Source: Xenococcaceae cyanobacterium MO_167.B27 (GTDB lineage: Bacteria; Cyanobacteriota; Cyanobacteriia; Cyanobacteriales; Xenococcaceae). From it: a stretch of DNA of 33,149 nucleotides. The notes under the pieces are model-generated. The model was not told where the DNA came from and did not search any database. It was given only the letters and a program-made list of their open reading frames with translations. Both the position numbers and the translations under genes were made by a program. Below, piece after piece: positions 25,574 through 33,149 of this stretch. Position 1 is the stretch's first letter. Every line of letters starts with the position of its first letter. Where the stretch lies: contig JASJCP010000043.1 of the NCBI GenBank assembly GCA_030065935.1, positions 1 through 33,149 of the forward strand. The letters run 5' to 3'.

Positions 25574-26158
25574 TTAAGAAGATTTTTGCTTTTCTTTATC
25601 CTGTATAACCTGGCTGAGATACCCTTCCACATCCCGCTGCATGACGCTTTCTACCCTTTGAGCAAAATCAGCATAGACTTCGGTGTGACTCTGGGCATTA
25701 TGATAAGGACCACTTAACTGAAAGAATTGCCAGCCCTCAATTTTCATGGCTTCGGCGGTGTTGCGATAATGACGGTAGCGTTCGCCATAGTGAAAAAACT
25801 CTTCTACCGCAGCACTAATGGCAACTGCTTGACTTAGTCCAAAGGCAATCCAACCGATTGCTGCTTGGACATTATCAGAGTTGATGTTCAGACTTACCAA
25901 AGCCGGAACAATTACTCCCCCGATAATTGTAATTAGACGCAAGAGATAATATCGGTTACGATTCTGCTGTGATCGACTTTCTAACCATAAAACTTGAGAC
26001 AACCAACGAGACTTCATAAACTGTTGTTGCAAATCTGACAGTCCAATCTGTTCGATTAAAGAACAAATCTCTTCTTTGAACTGGTCTCGATAATTTTTAC
26101 TTTGTTTTGACTCTGAAATATTCTCTAAGTTTTTTACTTCTAAGGCGTTATCTAGCAT
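25574..26158 (-). CDS. SLATT/DUF4231-like two-TM membrane protein
   Basis: 194 residues. Charged N-terminal helices are followed by two transmembrane segments (about 70-92, LLRLITIIGGVIVPALVS; about 98-122, AIGWIAFGLSQAVAISAAV) and a soluble helical tail with a HYRNTAEAMKIEGWQFF motif typical of DUF4231/SLATT proteins. SLATT proteins are predicted pore-forming or membrane-disrupting effectors paired with SLOG, nucleotidyltransferase or TIR components (established in comparative studies, not shown here). It is third in the cassette, 106 nt after the SLOG-like gene. It would cause membrane damage on activation if the module is immune (inference). Family assignment rests on topology and motif pattern. 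Confidence 0.7.
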   Translation of the reverse strand: MLDNALEVKNLENISESKQSKNYRDQFKEEICSLIEQIGLSDLQQQFMKSRWLSQVLWLESRSQQNRNRYYLLRLITIIGGVIVPALVSLNINSDNVQAAIGWIAFGLSQAVAISAAVEEFFHYGERYRHYRNTAEAMKIEGWQFFQLSGPYHNAQSHTEVYADFAQRVESVMQRDVEGYLSQVIQDKEKQKSS

Positions 26159-26264
26159 GTTTTGTTTCCAAGATAATTTTAGTTAGTACAAAAAAGGATT
26201 CTAGCTATCAGCTTTCAGTTTTTTTAGCTAATGGCTAAATCAAAATTGATAGATTACTAGCTAT

Positions 26265-26921
26265 CTAAAGCTTTTTTCTTTTTTCCTGTTGTTTTATTTT
26301 CCAATAATCAAACTTGGTTGTATCTATATGCTCAACAATCCCTCCCCTTTGACTTACTTGCTTGACCATATCACCAGTCCCGCCAGGTCCATCACCCCCT
26401 TTGCCATCCCACAAAACCACCAAGCGTACTCGATCGATTCCGTAAATTAAACTGGAAGATAATGCCCAAAGATTGTTCCGCTCAAAGGGGTTTTCTCCTT
26501 CGGCAACTGCTCCAATTTGTTCTAGTTGTAGGTGGATGTTGACCTGAGGATGATTTTTAATCTGATAGAAACGTTCTACCCAATTATTCCCAGCAAAGCT
26601 AACTGATTGTTCAATAAATTTATCTGGCTCAAAAGGAAGATAAACTTCAGCCTTCATCTGACGCTTTAAACAGGCTTCTAAAAACAAGATATCTCCCCCA
26701 CAAGCTATTCCAGGAGCGATCGCTAGATTACTAGCATCAGCTTTTAGTCGATCTAGTGCCTCCTTGATTTTTTGCTGTGCCTCTGTTTCCATAGCAGGTG
26801 GAAAACGAGGCTTAGGACGGTTTGGACTGTCAATCATGTGTCCTGAGAAGAGAAAAACTAGCGGAGGTTGATCGGCATTCTGAGAAGTGATCGCTTCGCT
26901 TTTGGTTAGGGAATTACTCAT
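26265..26921 (-). CDS. SLOG-like predicted nucleotide-binding protein
   Basis: 218 residues. It starts FLFSGHMIDSPNRPKPRFPP, then has IAPGIACGGDILFLEACLKR, VYLPFEPDKFIEQSV, NPFERNNLWALSSSL and VRLVVLWDGKGGDGPGGT. This Rossmann-like pattern with a glycine-rich GGD turn resembles SLOG-family domains found C-terminal to TPR/adenylate-cyclase proteins, thought to bind or process nucleotides. The ATG lies inside the end of the TIR-WD40 gene (8-nt overlap, ATGAGTAA), which indicates translational coupling. The DNA between it and the SLATT gene is repeat-rich. It probably senses or transmits a nucleotide signal from the TIR enzyme to the membrane partner (inference). Confidence 0.6.
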   Translation of the reverse strand: MSNSLTKSEAITSQNADQPPLVFLFSGHMIDSPNRPKPRFPPAMETEAQQKIKEALDRLKADASNLAIAPGIACGGDILFLEACLKRQMKAEVYLPFEPDKFIEQSVSFAGNNWVERFYQIKNHPQVNIHLQLEQIGAVAEGENPFERNNLWALSSSLIYGIDRVRLVVLWDGKGGDGPGGTGDMVKQVSQRGGIVEHIDTTKFDYWKIKQQEKRKKL

Positions 26922-29900
26922 AATTGCTTGCTGTTTTATGTTGATTTAGGTTAATGCCGTCACAGAGAGTGCGATCGCTATTTTCTACAGCCCTATTGTG
27001 CTTGAGATAATTCTCTACCCAATTACAACCATGTACTAGTAGATCATTAGGATTGAGAATACTGTGCTTATTCCATAGAATTACTGTTCTGTCGTTACCG
27101 CCTGAACTTAGAGTCTTACCATCTGGACTAAAATCAATGCTTTGTACAGCATCACTATGACCCATAAGAGTGGTCTCCAAGATAGCTTTATTGCCATCCC
27201 ATTGCCAGAGCTTGATTGTCTTATCTACACTAGCAGAAGCAATCATCGAAAAATTGGGTCGAAATTTAACTCCTAAGACTGAATCTGTATGTCCTTCTAA
27301 AGTGTTTAGTAAAGTACCGTTAATATTCCAGATTTTGACGGTATTATCTCCACTTCCAGAAATAATGAATTTACCATTAGGGCTGATATCTAGGGCAAAA
27401 ACTGTACTTTTATGTCCTTCTAAAGTGTTTAGTAAAGTACCGTTAATATTCCAGATTTTGACGGTATTATCTCCACTTCCAGAAATAATGAATTTACCGT
27501 CTGGGCTAAACAAAACTGCGTTAACCTCTTCTTTGTGACCTACAAGAGTTTTGAGCAACTTACCATCTTTCTGCCAGAGTTTGATAGTTTGGTCGGCACT
27601 AGCAGAGGCAATTAGCTGACCGTCGGGGCTAAAATCAACTCCATAAACGCGATCGTTATGACCTTTGAAAGTATTAAGTAACTTGGCATCCTTGTTGTTG
27701 TTATATATCTGCCAGAGTTTAACTGTTTGGTCGGCACTAGCAGAAGCAATTAACTGACTATCTGGGCTAAAAGTAACCCCATAAACGCGATCGTTATGAC
27801 CTTTAAGAGTATTCAATAGTTTACCGTCCTTTTGCCAAAGTTTAACTGTACTATCTTCACTACCAGAGACAATTAGATTACCATTGGGGCTAAAATCAAC
27901 TGACTTAATCAACTTCCTATGCCCAAATAAAGTTTGCAGTAAGCTGTTATCTGGCTGCCATATTCTGACACTATTGTCCGCACTGCCAGAGATGATGAAT
28001 TGACCATCGGGGCTAAAATCTACTGTAGTTACTTGATCTCTATGTCCTCTAAGAGTCATTAGCAAAGTACCATCTATTTGCCAAAGTTTTAGGGTTTGAT
28101 CTTGACTCGCTGATACAATTCGTTGACCGTCAGGGCTAAAAGCAACATCCCGCACTGGTCCGCGATGACCCTTGAGTGTAGTCACCAAAGTACCATCGCG
28201 CTTCCATATTTTGATCGTTGTATCTTCACTAGTCGAAGCAATTAGCTGGCTATTAGGACTAAAAGCAATACCCCAAACTTGATCGGTATGACCTTTAAGA
28301 GTAGTTAGGAAAGTGCCATTACGCTTCCAGATTTTTATTGTTTTATCTTCGCTGCCAGCACCAACTAGCTGATTATCAGGACTAAAAGCAACTGAGTTAA
28401 AGGAACCGACCTTTTGATTGTCGCCTTTGAGGGTAGTTATTAAGGTGGCATGATTGCCATTCCAATTCCAGAGTTGAACGGTTTGGTCTTTACTAGCCAA
28501 TGCCAGGGTAGAACCGTCAGCACTGAAAGCTACTCGGTTAAAATCATTATGCCCCTCGAAGGTTCTCAGCAAAGTGCCATCTCTGGTCCAAAGCTTGATG
28601 GTATTGTCTACACTTGCGGATGCAATGAACTGACTGTCAGGACTAAAAGCAACTGCATTCACTGAACCCTCATGACCTTTAAAGATGTTTAACAAAGTGC
28701 CATCCCACTTCCAGAGGATGACTGTATTGTCTGCACTTCCAGAGGCAATCAGTTGATGGTCTGGGCTAAAAGCAACTCCTAAAACAGCACCATAATGCCC
28801 TGACAAACGATTATACTGTTTGATTGTATAAACGACTTTTTGTAATGCGTGTTTGACTTTAATTTGAGCATCTTTGCCTGCTATTAACACTACTTTTTGT
28901 AGTTTTCGCTTCGCTTTAATTGCTTCTATCAGAGCCTTCAACTTTTTTTCTGAGGCAAAGAGAGCTTCACTGGATAAGCTCATAGCCTTTATTTCGTTTA
29001 TTTTGGATTTTCTATACTCATATAAGGCTGCTAATCCCAAAGCAGTGGTAATCATAAATCCTACAGTGGCTATTCCTGAAAAAATCTTTTGTCGTCTAGC
29101 ATATTTCTTCTCTTCTGCTAATCTTGCTTCTGCTTCTTTAGTACGCTCTTCCTGCAAGTGCAATATCTCTTCCTGTCTCCTTTTTTCTGCTTGTCGATCT
29201 GCTTCAATCGCTTTTTGACTAGTGGCAATAAATTCTTTCTGTAAATCGGTTGCAGTCGGTTGTTTATTTTCTTGTAGGGTTTCCTCTAGCCAGTTATTTG
29301 CTAGTACAAATTCACTACCACGCAAAAGCAAGTCAGGATTTTTGTCTTTTTGTGACCATTCTCTGGCTCGCTGTGACCATTTGGTATGACTATGCACATG
29401 CTCTCGATCAGTATCAATAGTTCTCACGAGTTCAGGGAAATTAGCAGAGAAATCCCCACCATGCTGATTAAAGTCAATCCACTGTATCTTAGCCAAGACT
29501 GGATGCAAGTCTTTAGGAGAAACTTGTTGATAAACTATGGTCACAAATCGCTTATTTAACTTATGGGCATATTCCACCTCATCAGCACAGTAGGGGGAAT
29601 TGACTGATGCAGAGGAAATAATAAAGAGAAAGTTATCGCAATTTTCAATACCACGATAAATTTCCTGCTGAAAATCTGTTCCCGAAGCAATACTTTCTTG
29701 ATCAAACCAAGTTAGTTTGCCCACTTCCATTAAGGCATCATTGAGTTTGCGAGCAAAATCAGAATCCGCGCGAGAATAAGAAATAAAAACTTCCAAGGAA
29801 GATGCTTCAGGTTGTTTGAGACTCTCTGCAATAAATTCTTGCTGTAGAGGTAAAGGAGGATAGTCTCGTCTCTTCTGGGCTATTGTCAGCCACGCTTCAA

Positions 29901-31107
29901 AATGCTGGAGATTATAGCTTCTTAATAAAATACTAGGATTGCGGTTTTGTCTTTGCCATTTAAGTGCCTTGACTAATAGCAGTTTATGATTCTGATAATA
30001 ATAGGCATCACTTTTTAATGCTTTCAATAATTTATCGATACTACGGCGATACTTGCGATCGTCTTCAGATTTAGTTAAGTCAATGAATTGTAATTCCTGA
30101 AGTTTGGGAGGAATCAAATTAAGATCTATGTCTTGAATCAGCAAAGGAATGATTCTTTTGTTATAGGCAAAAGCTTGGGTTAGTTCTTCCTGGCAGTAGT
30201 GCGATCGCAGAGTATCTAAGGATATAAAATAGACAAAATTATCTGCTCCTTGAATTCCTTTATTTATTTCATTCTTGAAAGCAGTTCCTGTTTTAATATC
30301 TGTCTGATTTGTCCAGATAGTCAAACCTTCCCGCATCAGAGTTTTACCAATTTTTTCCTTGAGAACACAATCTTTTTCCGATGCTGACAAGAAAACTTGT
30401 GTCATCAAGTTATTGGCATTCTTGATACTTTCGCTAATAAATTCACAGTGCAAATCTGTAGGTAGGCAAGGCTTTTGTTCATCAGCAAATCTACACTTTA
30501 ACCAATTTTCAGCTTCTTGTCTCTCTCTGCCAATCAACAAGTAATTTGTTTGTTTCTGGTTCCTAAACCAATCCAACGCCTGGACTAACAATTGACTATG
30601 CTTGGCAACATAATCTCGATCCCTAGAAAGGACATTAATTAAACCATTAAAAGAGGCTTCAAAATTATCAATATTTTCTCGACAATAGACCCAATTAATT
30701 TTGCTAATCGCTGGGTGCATATTAGGAAAACTAGAATCTAGTCCCTTTGCTTGGTATTCTCTCCAGTCATCTATAGTTTTATTTATATTTCTTGACTGCC
30801 AAGTTTCTTGACTAATTTGCTCAACGTGAAGTATAGGAATAATGCGTTTATTGTATTGAATTGCCAGATTAATTTCTTTGAGACAATATTTAGAATTAAC
30901 CGAATGAGGGGCTATTATGAAAACGAAGTTATGGGTCTTCTCTATCCCACTATTAATCTGTTCTTGATAGTCTACCCCTAAGGGGATATCTTCTTGGTCA
31001 AACCAAACATTTAAGCCTTGTGCAATCAACCTTTCATTAAGTTTGATGGCAAAAGCTTTGCTGTCAGCACGCCCGTAGGAGATAAAGACATCAAAAAATT
31101 GTTTCAT
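26914..31107 (-). CDS. Triple-TIR, transmembrane, 14-repeat WD40 protein
   Basis: 1397 residues. Three TIR-type modules: TIR1 (about 4-160, VFISYGRADS, WFDQEDIPLG, YCLKE with Glu78), TIR2 (about 237-365, VFLSASEKDC, YCQEE with Glu308) and TIR3 (about 438-565, VFISYSRADS, WFDQESIASG, YCADE with Glu510). Each keeps the glutamate used by TIR NADases, and each is followed by a conserved helical linker (ALDWFRNQ, ALKWQRQN, AREWSQKD). A charged coiled coil (about 635-675) precedes one TM helix (about 677-697). Then come 14 WD40 repeats (about 769-1365), enough for two seven-bladed propellers. TIRs lie on the N-terminal side of the membrane helix. By analogy the propellers sense a ligand and the TIRs make or consume a NAD-derived signal. 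It heads the cassette with SLOG and SLATT. Confidence 0.88.
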   Translation of the reverse strand: MKQFFDVFISYGRADSKAFAIKLNERLIAQGLNVWFDQEDIPLGVDYQEQINSGIEKTHNFVFIIAPHSVNSKYCLKEINLAIQYNKRIIPILHVEQISQETWQSRNINKTIDDWREYQAKGLDSSFPNMHPAISKINWVYCRENIDNFEASFNGLINVLSRDRDYVAKHSQLLVQALDWFRNQKQTNYLLIGRERQEAENWLKCRFADEQKPCLPTDLHCEFISESIKNANNLMTQVFLSASEKDCVLKEKIGKTLMREGLTIWTNQTDIKTGTAFKNEINKGIQGADNFVYFISLDTLRSHYCQEELTQAFAYNKRIIPLLIQDIDLNLIPPKLQELQFIDLTKSEDDRKYRRSIDKLLKALKSDAYYYQNHKLLLVKALKWQRQNRNPSILLRSYNLQHFEAWLTIAQKRRDYPPLPLQQEFIAESLKQPEASSLEVFISYSRADSDFARKLNDALMEVGKLTWFDQESIASGTDFQQEIYRGIENCDNFLFIISSASVNSPYCADEVEYAHKLNKRFVTIVYQQVSPKDLHPVLAKIQWIDFNQHGGDFSANFPELVRTIDTDREHVHSHTKWSQRAREWSQKDKNPDLLLRGSEFVLANNWLEETLQENKQPTATDLQKEFIATSQKAIEADRQAEKRRQEEILHLQEERTKEAEARLAEEKKYARRQKIFSGIATVGFMITTALGLAALYEYRKSKINEIKAMSLSSEALFASEKKLKALIEAIKAKRKLQKVVLIAGKDAQIKVKHALQKVVYTIKQYNRLSGHYGAVLGVAFSPDHQLIASGSADNTVILWKWDGTLLNIFKGHEGSVNAVAFSPDSQFIASASVDNTIKLWTRDGTLLRTFEGHNDFNRVAFSADGSTLALASKDQTVQLWNWNGNHATLITTLKGDNQKVGSFNSVAFSPDNQLVGAGSEDKTIKIWKRNGTFLTTLKGHTDQVWGIAFSPNSQLIASTSEDTTIKIWKRDGTLVTTLKGHRGPVRDVAFSPDGQRIVSASQDQTLKLWQIDGTLLMTLRGHRDQVTTVDFSPDGQFIISGSADNSVRIWQPDNSLLQTLFGHRKLIKSVDFSPNGNLIVSGSEDSTVKLWQKDGKLLNTLKGHNDRVYGVTFSPDSQLIASASADQTVKLWQIYNNNKDAKLLNTFKGHNDRVYGVDFSPDGQLIASASADQTIKLWQKDGKLLKTLVGHKEEVNAVLFSPDGKFIISGSGDNTVKIWNINGTLLNTLEGHKSTVFALDISPNGKFIISGSGDNTVKIWNINGTLLNTLEGHTDSVLGVKFRPNFSMIASASVDKTIKLWQWDGNKAILETTLMGHSDAVQSIDFSPDGKTLSSGGNDRTVILWNKHSILNPNDLLVHGCNWVENYLKHNRAVENSDRTLCDGINLNQHKTASNYE
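27288..27498 (-). repeat. Identical 88-bp direct repeats within WD40 coding region
   Basis: 27288-27375 and 27411-27498 are identical over 88 bp at an offset of 123 bp (41 codons, one WD40 repeat). Other WD40 repeats in the gene differ clearly at the DNA level. This indicates a very recent duplication or gene conversion of one propeller blade. Confidence 0.9.
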
Positions 31108-31716
31108 TGAATTCTAAAGTGCAATTTTTTTAACGTCAGTTTGACGATTTGTAAAAATACGAAAAATTTTGGGGAAAAGTTTACAGGATAAGTGTTAAAC
31201 CAATGAAATAATAACTTTATCCATAATAGAAACGTCAAGCAAATATAAAAAAATCCGTAGAATTACTTAAGTATTTTCGTAGAATTACTTAGATATATAG
31301 CAGAAGTTATTACAGCGGTGTAATGATATGACCTTATCTCAGTTAGCTCAAAGGCTTGAAGCTCTAACAAATCAATCTCAAGGTTAGTAATTATAACATC
31401 ACTTGTGGAATTAAAAAGTTAAATTTGACTAGGAAAAAACTTTACTCATTGCTGCTACTGTACTTAACTAGTCTGTACTCCATTGTAAACATTTATTTAG
31501 AGCAACAAAACTATTTTTCCAGTAATTATTCTGAGGGAGATATTTTGATTTTCTCATATTATTTCAAAAGTAGATAAGTAAGTTCCCTGACTAATTTTAG
31601 TTTAGGCAATGTTTCTCCACCTGAATAGTTGTAATTTGGGCAGATCCTGCAAATCCTTATTTTTTGGCATAAATATTCAAATTTTTAACGCACTTTAGTC
31701 ATTTTGGGAGGCTTCC
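31108..31716. other. Divergent intergenic region with 14-bp direct repeats
   Basis: This 609-bp spacer lies between the TIR-WD40 gene and the plus-strand IolE-like gene and must contain both promoters. CGTAGAATTACTTA occurs at 31256-31269 and again at 31278-31291, 22 bp apart (two helical turns), as expected for a pair of regulator sites. A 19-codon frame from ATG 31328 is probably chance. The IolE-like gene has GGGAGG as ribosome site at about 31707. Confidence 0.5.
31256..31291. promoter_or_regulatory. Candidate operator: two direct 14-mers
   Basis: Two exact copies of CGTAGAATTACTTA spaced 22 bp centre to centre, about 150 bp upstream of the TIR-WD40 start. Same-face spacing suits cooperative binding of a dimeric regulator. 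No regulator gene is adjacent, so assignment is tentative. Confidence 0.4.
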
Positions 31717-32211
31717 ATGTTGAGACAAATTAGCCGTTTGTTGGTTTCTATCGTTATAGTTATCCTCATGGGAATTATAACTACAATGCCTGCCAATGCT
31801 TCAGTAACAAAAAGCAATGCAGAATTGGTGTCTTTGGTTTCTTTCTCAAAGACAGCCACTATGTTCAATCCTCAAAAAGTTCGTTTAGGCATTACGCCTA
31901 CAGGTTGGAGCAATAGTGATGATCCTAGTATTGATTTAGTTCCTCCTATTCCCTACCAGCAGATTCTTAGTGAAATGGCACTGTCTGGCTTCAAAGGTTC
32001 ACAAATGTCTGGTAAATATCCCCAAGATATGGAAGTGCTGAAAAAGGAGTTAGCACTGCGTGACTTTACTATTTCTGAACCTTGGGTAGGAACTTACTTC
32101 ACTATTGATGATGACGAAGATAGCAAAAAAATCTCCATAGGGCTTTTTCTCACTTCCCCAAGGACGAACGAACGATCGACTCGCAAACCAAAGGCATTTA
32201 TTTCTTTATAA
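31717..32211 (+). pseudogene. Secreted IolE/xylose-isomerase-like protein, 3'-truncated
   Basis: The present frame is 164 residues. A Sec signal peptide (hydrophobic core VSIVIVILMGIITTMP, cleavage after ANA, about residue 28) precedes the N-terminal third of a sugar-phosphate isomerase/epimerase barrel of the inosose dehydratase (IolE) type. Landmarks are VRLGITPTGWSNSDDP, ILSEMALSGFKGSQMSGKYP and FTISEPWVGTYFT. Relatives run to about 300 residues. Here the frame leaves the family after about FTIDDDEDSKK and continues into DNA that is the antisense of the EAD10 gene end (overlap 32094-32211). The start is well placed after GGGAGG. A rearrangement junction near 32105-32140 is inferred. The product lacks most of the barrel and should be inactive. 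Confidence 0.72.
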
Positions 32212-32651
32212 ATTTCTGAATTCCATTTTCCTTGAATAGTGTATTGTTCGATATGGCGATTATTTTCAGTTGCGTCGTGAGATTTTTCCAAACTGACATC
32301 TTTCAGCCAAACACTATAGATATAAAAGCTACCTGTCTGGCGATCGCCTTCTTCTCCATAGAGTCGAGCATTATTAAGTTGAGTGACTAATACATTACCT
32401 TCATCAACGTCACCAAACTGAATCAGGTTAATCAAAGCTTTCAGTGCTTTTTCATTCCAAGTGTAGTATTGGCGATCGCCTATGTGAATATCTTGTCCCT
32501 GTTCGATGTTGACGTTATATTTACCAAGCTGTTTTGCTATCTGGCGATCGCCTGCTAAAAGACTATGACGTAAAACTTCGATATCTTCAAGAGTTTGCTG
32601 TTTCTGTTCAATTCTATTGAATATTTGTTCTATTTGTTCGGGAGATGTCAT
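32094..32651 (-). CDS. EAD10-type protein (effector-associated domain), altered C-terminus
   Basis: 185 residues. The N-terminus (SPEQIEQIFNRIEQKQQTL, then GKYNVNIEQGQDIHIGDR at about 43-60) matches the effector-associated domain 10 found at the front of cyanobacterial NTPase, caspase and WD40 conflict proteins, where it serves as an adaptor for partner recruitment. Residues about 85-165 are not recognised. The last dozen residues (EIFLLSSSSSIVK) are the antisense of the IolE-like DDDEDS codons, so the natural 3' end has been replaced and the present stop is probably acquired. It lies 78 bp downstream of a WD40 remnant on the same strand, so both may derive from one conflict-type locus. Whether it is still functional is open. 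Confidence 0.65.
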   Translation of the reverse strand: MTSPEQIEQIFNRIEQKQQTLEDIEVLRHSLLAGDRQIAKQLGKYNVNIEQGQDIHIGDRQYYTWNEKALKALINLIQFGDVDEGNVLVTQLNNARLYGEEGDRQTGSFYIYSVWLKDVSLEKSHDATENNRHIEQYTIQGKWNSEIYKEINAFGLRVDRSFVLGEVRKSPMEIFLLSSSSSIVK

Positions 32652-32729
32652 CTTAATCTCTTTATGTAACGATATGTGTTGCTACAACAACACTTACTTT
32701 CCCCATTAAAACCCAAGAATCTTCAAGTT

Positions 32730-32969
32730 TTATCGTCTCCAAACTTTAATCGTCTGATCTCTTCCTGCACTAATTAAGGTTTCTCCATTGGGACTAATAG
32801 CAATAGATGTAACTCCTCTGGGATGTTGTTCGGGAAAAACAGATAATATTTCTCCTTCAATTGTCCATTCGGCGATCGCTTTATCGTTACTTCCGCTAAA
32901 CAGGCTTTTGCCATTGGGATGGAAGACTAAACAAGTTACTCCATCAAAATGATGTCGTAGGGTTTTAGT
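32730..32969 (-). pseudogene. C-terminal fragment of a WD40 protein
   Basis: About 79 codons with no start encode nearly two WD40 blades: LRHHFDGVTCLVFHPNGKSL, SGSNDKAIAEW, then GVTSIAISPNGETLISAGRD and QTIKVWRR before a TAA at 32730-32732. An in-frame TGA at 32970-32972 marks the 5' break. The rest of the protein is missing upstream, where unrelated sequence begins. It is a remnant of a conflict or signalling protein, distinct from the TIR-WD40 gene in sequence. Confidence 0.8.
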
Positions 32970-32972
32970 TCA

Positions 32973-33149
32973 CTTTCCGCACGTCAAGTTGTAATATGTT
33001 TTGTAGTATGGTATTGGGCTAGGTATGCGATCTCGCGAAGCGAGGCACTGCGTGATCGCTGATTGACTAAAACTCCCATTATGCACGGCTCAATGTAATA
33101 CACAAAATTACAGTCTTAGGGCGCGATCTCGAAGAGAACAGCTTCGCTG
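32973..33149. other. Right edge: repeat-like, no gene
   Basis: No coding frame is supported. REP-like palindromic words (TCTCGCGAAGCGAG near 33031; GCGCGATCTCGAAGAGAACAG near the end) suggest dispersed repeats or the edge of an insertion sequence that broke the WD40 gene. Confidence 0.4.

Noticed and set aside
27170-29218. Plus-strand open frames of 71-122 codons opposite the TIR-WD40 gene
   Set aside because: They mirror the repetitive WD40 and coiled-coil coding sequence, have no ribosome sites and repeat with the blade period.
31328-31387. 19-codon frame starting MTLSQLAQRLEAL
   Set aside because: Too short to support; it could be a remnant of a helical domain but no neighbour completes it.

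Overview
The window comes from a cyanobacterial chromosome. The octamer GCGATCGC (HIP1) recurs throughout, the DNA is AT-rich, and several families typical of large-genome cyanobacteria are present: TIR-WD40 proteins, an EAD10-type protein, vMAP-type AAA proteins, a giant Ser/Thr kinase-ATPase-GAF protein, heptanucleotide tandem repeats and many decayed mobile elements. I cannot name the genus.

Layout. 1-1712: palindromic MITE-like repeats and a frameshifted, 5'-truncated tnpB whose right end has fused onto the 3' end of an amidohydrolase gene (1677-2786). 2918-3939: a 550-bp tandem duplication, each unit holding an upstream element, a 78-codon gene and an intrinsic terminator. 3971-8503: a vMAP-like AAA protein, an ECF-type sigma factor overlapping a TPR gene, an orphan fragment of a TOMM (YcaO-partner) leader-binding protein, a third copy of the upstream element, and a broken IS200-type tnpA. 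8657-14473: a 1938-residue signalling protein. 14656-16316: a gene of unknown function and a 5'-truncated second copy of the amidohydrolase. 16317-25460: fadD-like, fadN, fadA and fadE, all on + (acyl activation and beta-oxidation). 25574-31107: a minus-strand cassette of TIRx3-TM-WD40x14, a SLOG-like protein and a two-TM SLATT/DUF4231 protein. 31717-33149: a truncated IolE-like gene colliding with an EAD10 gene, then a WD40 remnant.

Three groups look like working units. (1) The fad block could activate a fatty acid and carry it through a full beta-oxidation cycle, which is unexpected because cyanobacteria are generally held to lack beta-oxidation. Its coding and spacer regions are interrupted by TTCGGAGTTA/AACTCCGAA-type repeats and REP-like units. 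(2) TIR-WD40, SLOG and SLATT have the parts expected of a NAD/nucleotide-signalled immune or cell-death module: sensor propellers, TIR enzyme, nucleotide-binding SLOG and membrane effector. (3) The paralogous 78-residue proteins and a third site share an upstream element with identical internal spacing; an ECF-type sigma factor and an RRE-like fragment lie nearby. This suggests the remains of a sigma-controlled peptide or RiPP-like locus, but that is inference.

The rest of the window shows heavy rearrangement: truncated genes, rewritten C-termini and duplicated gene ends.
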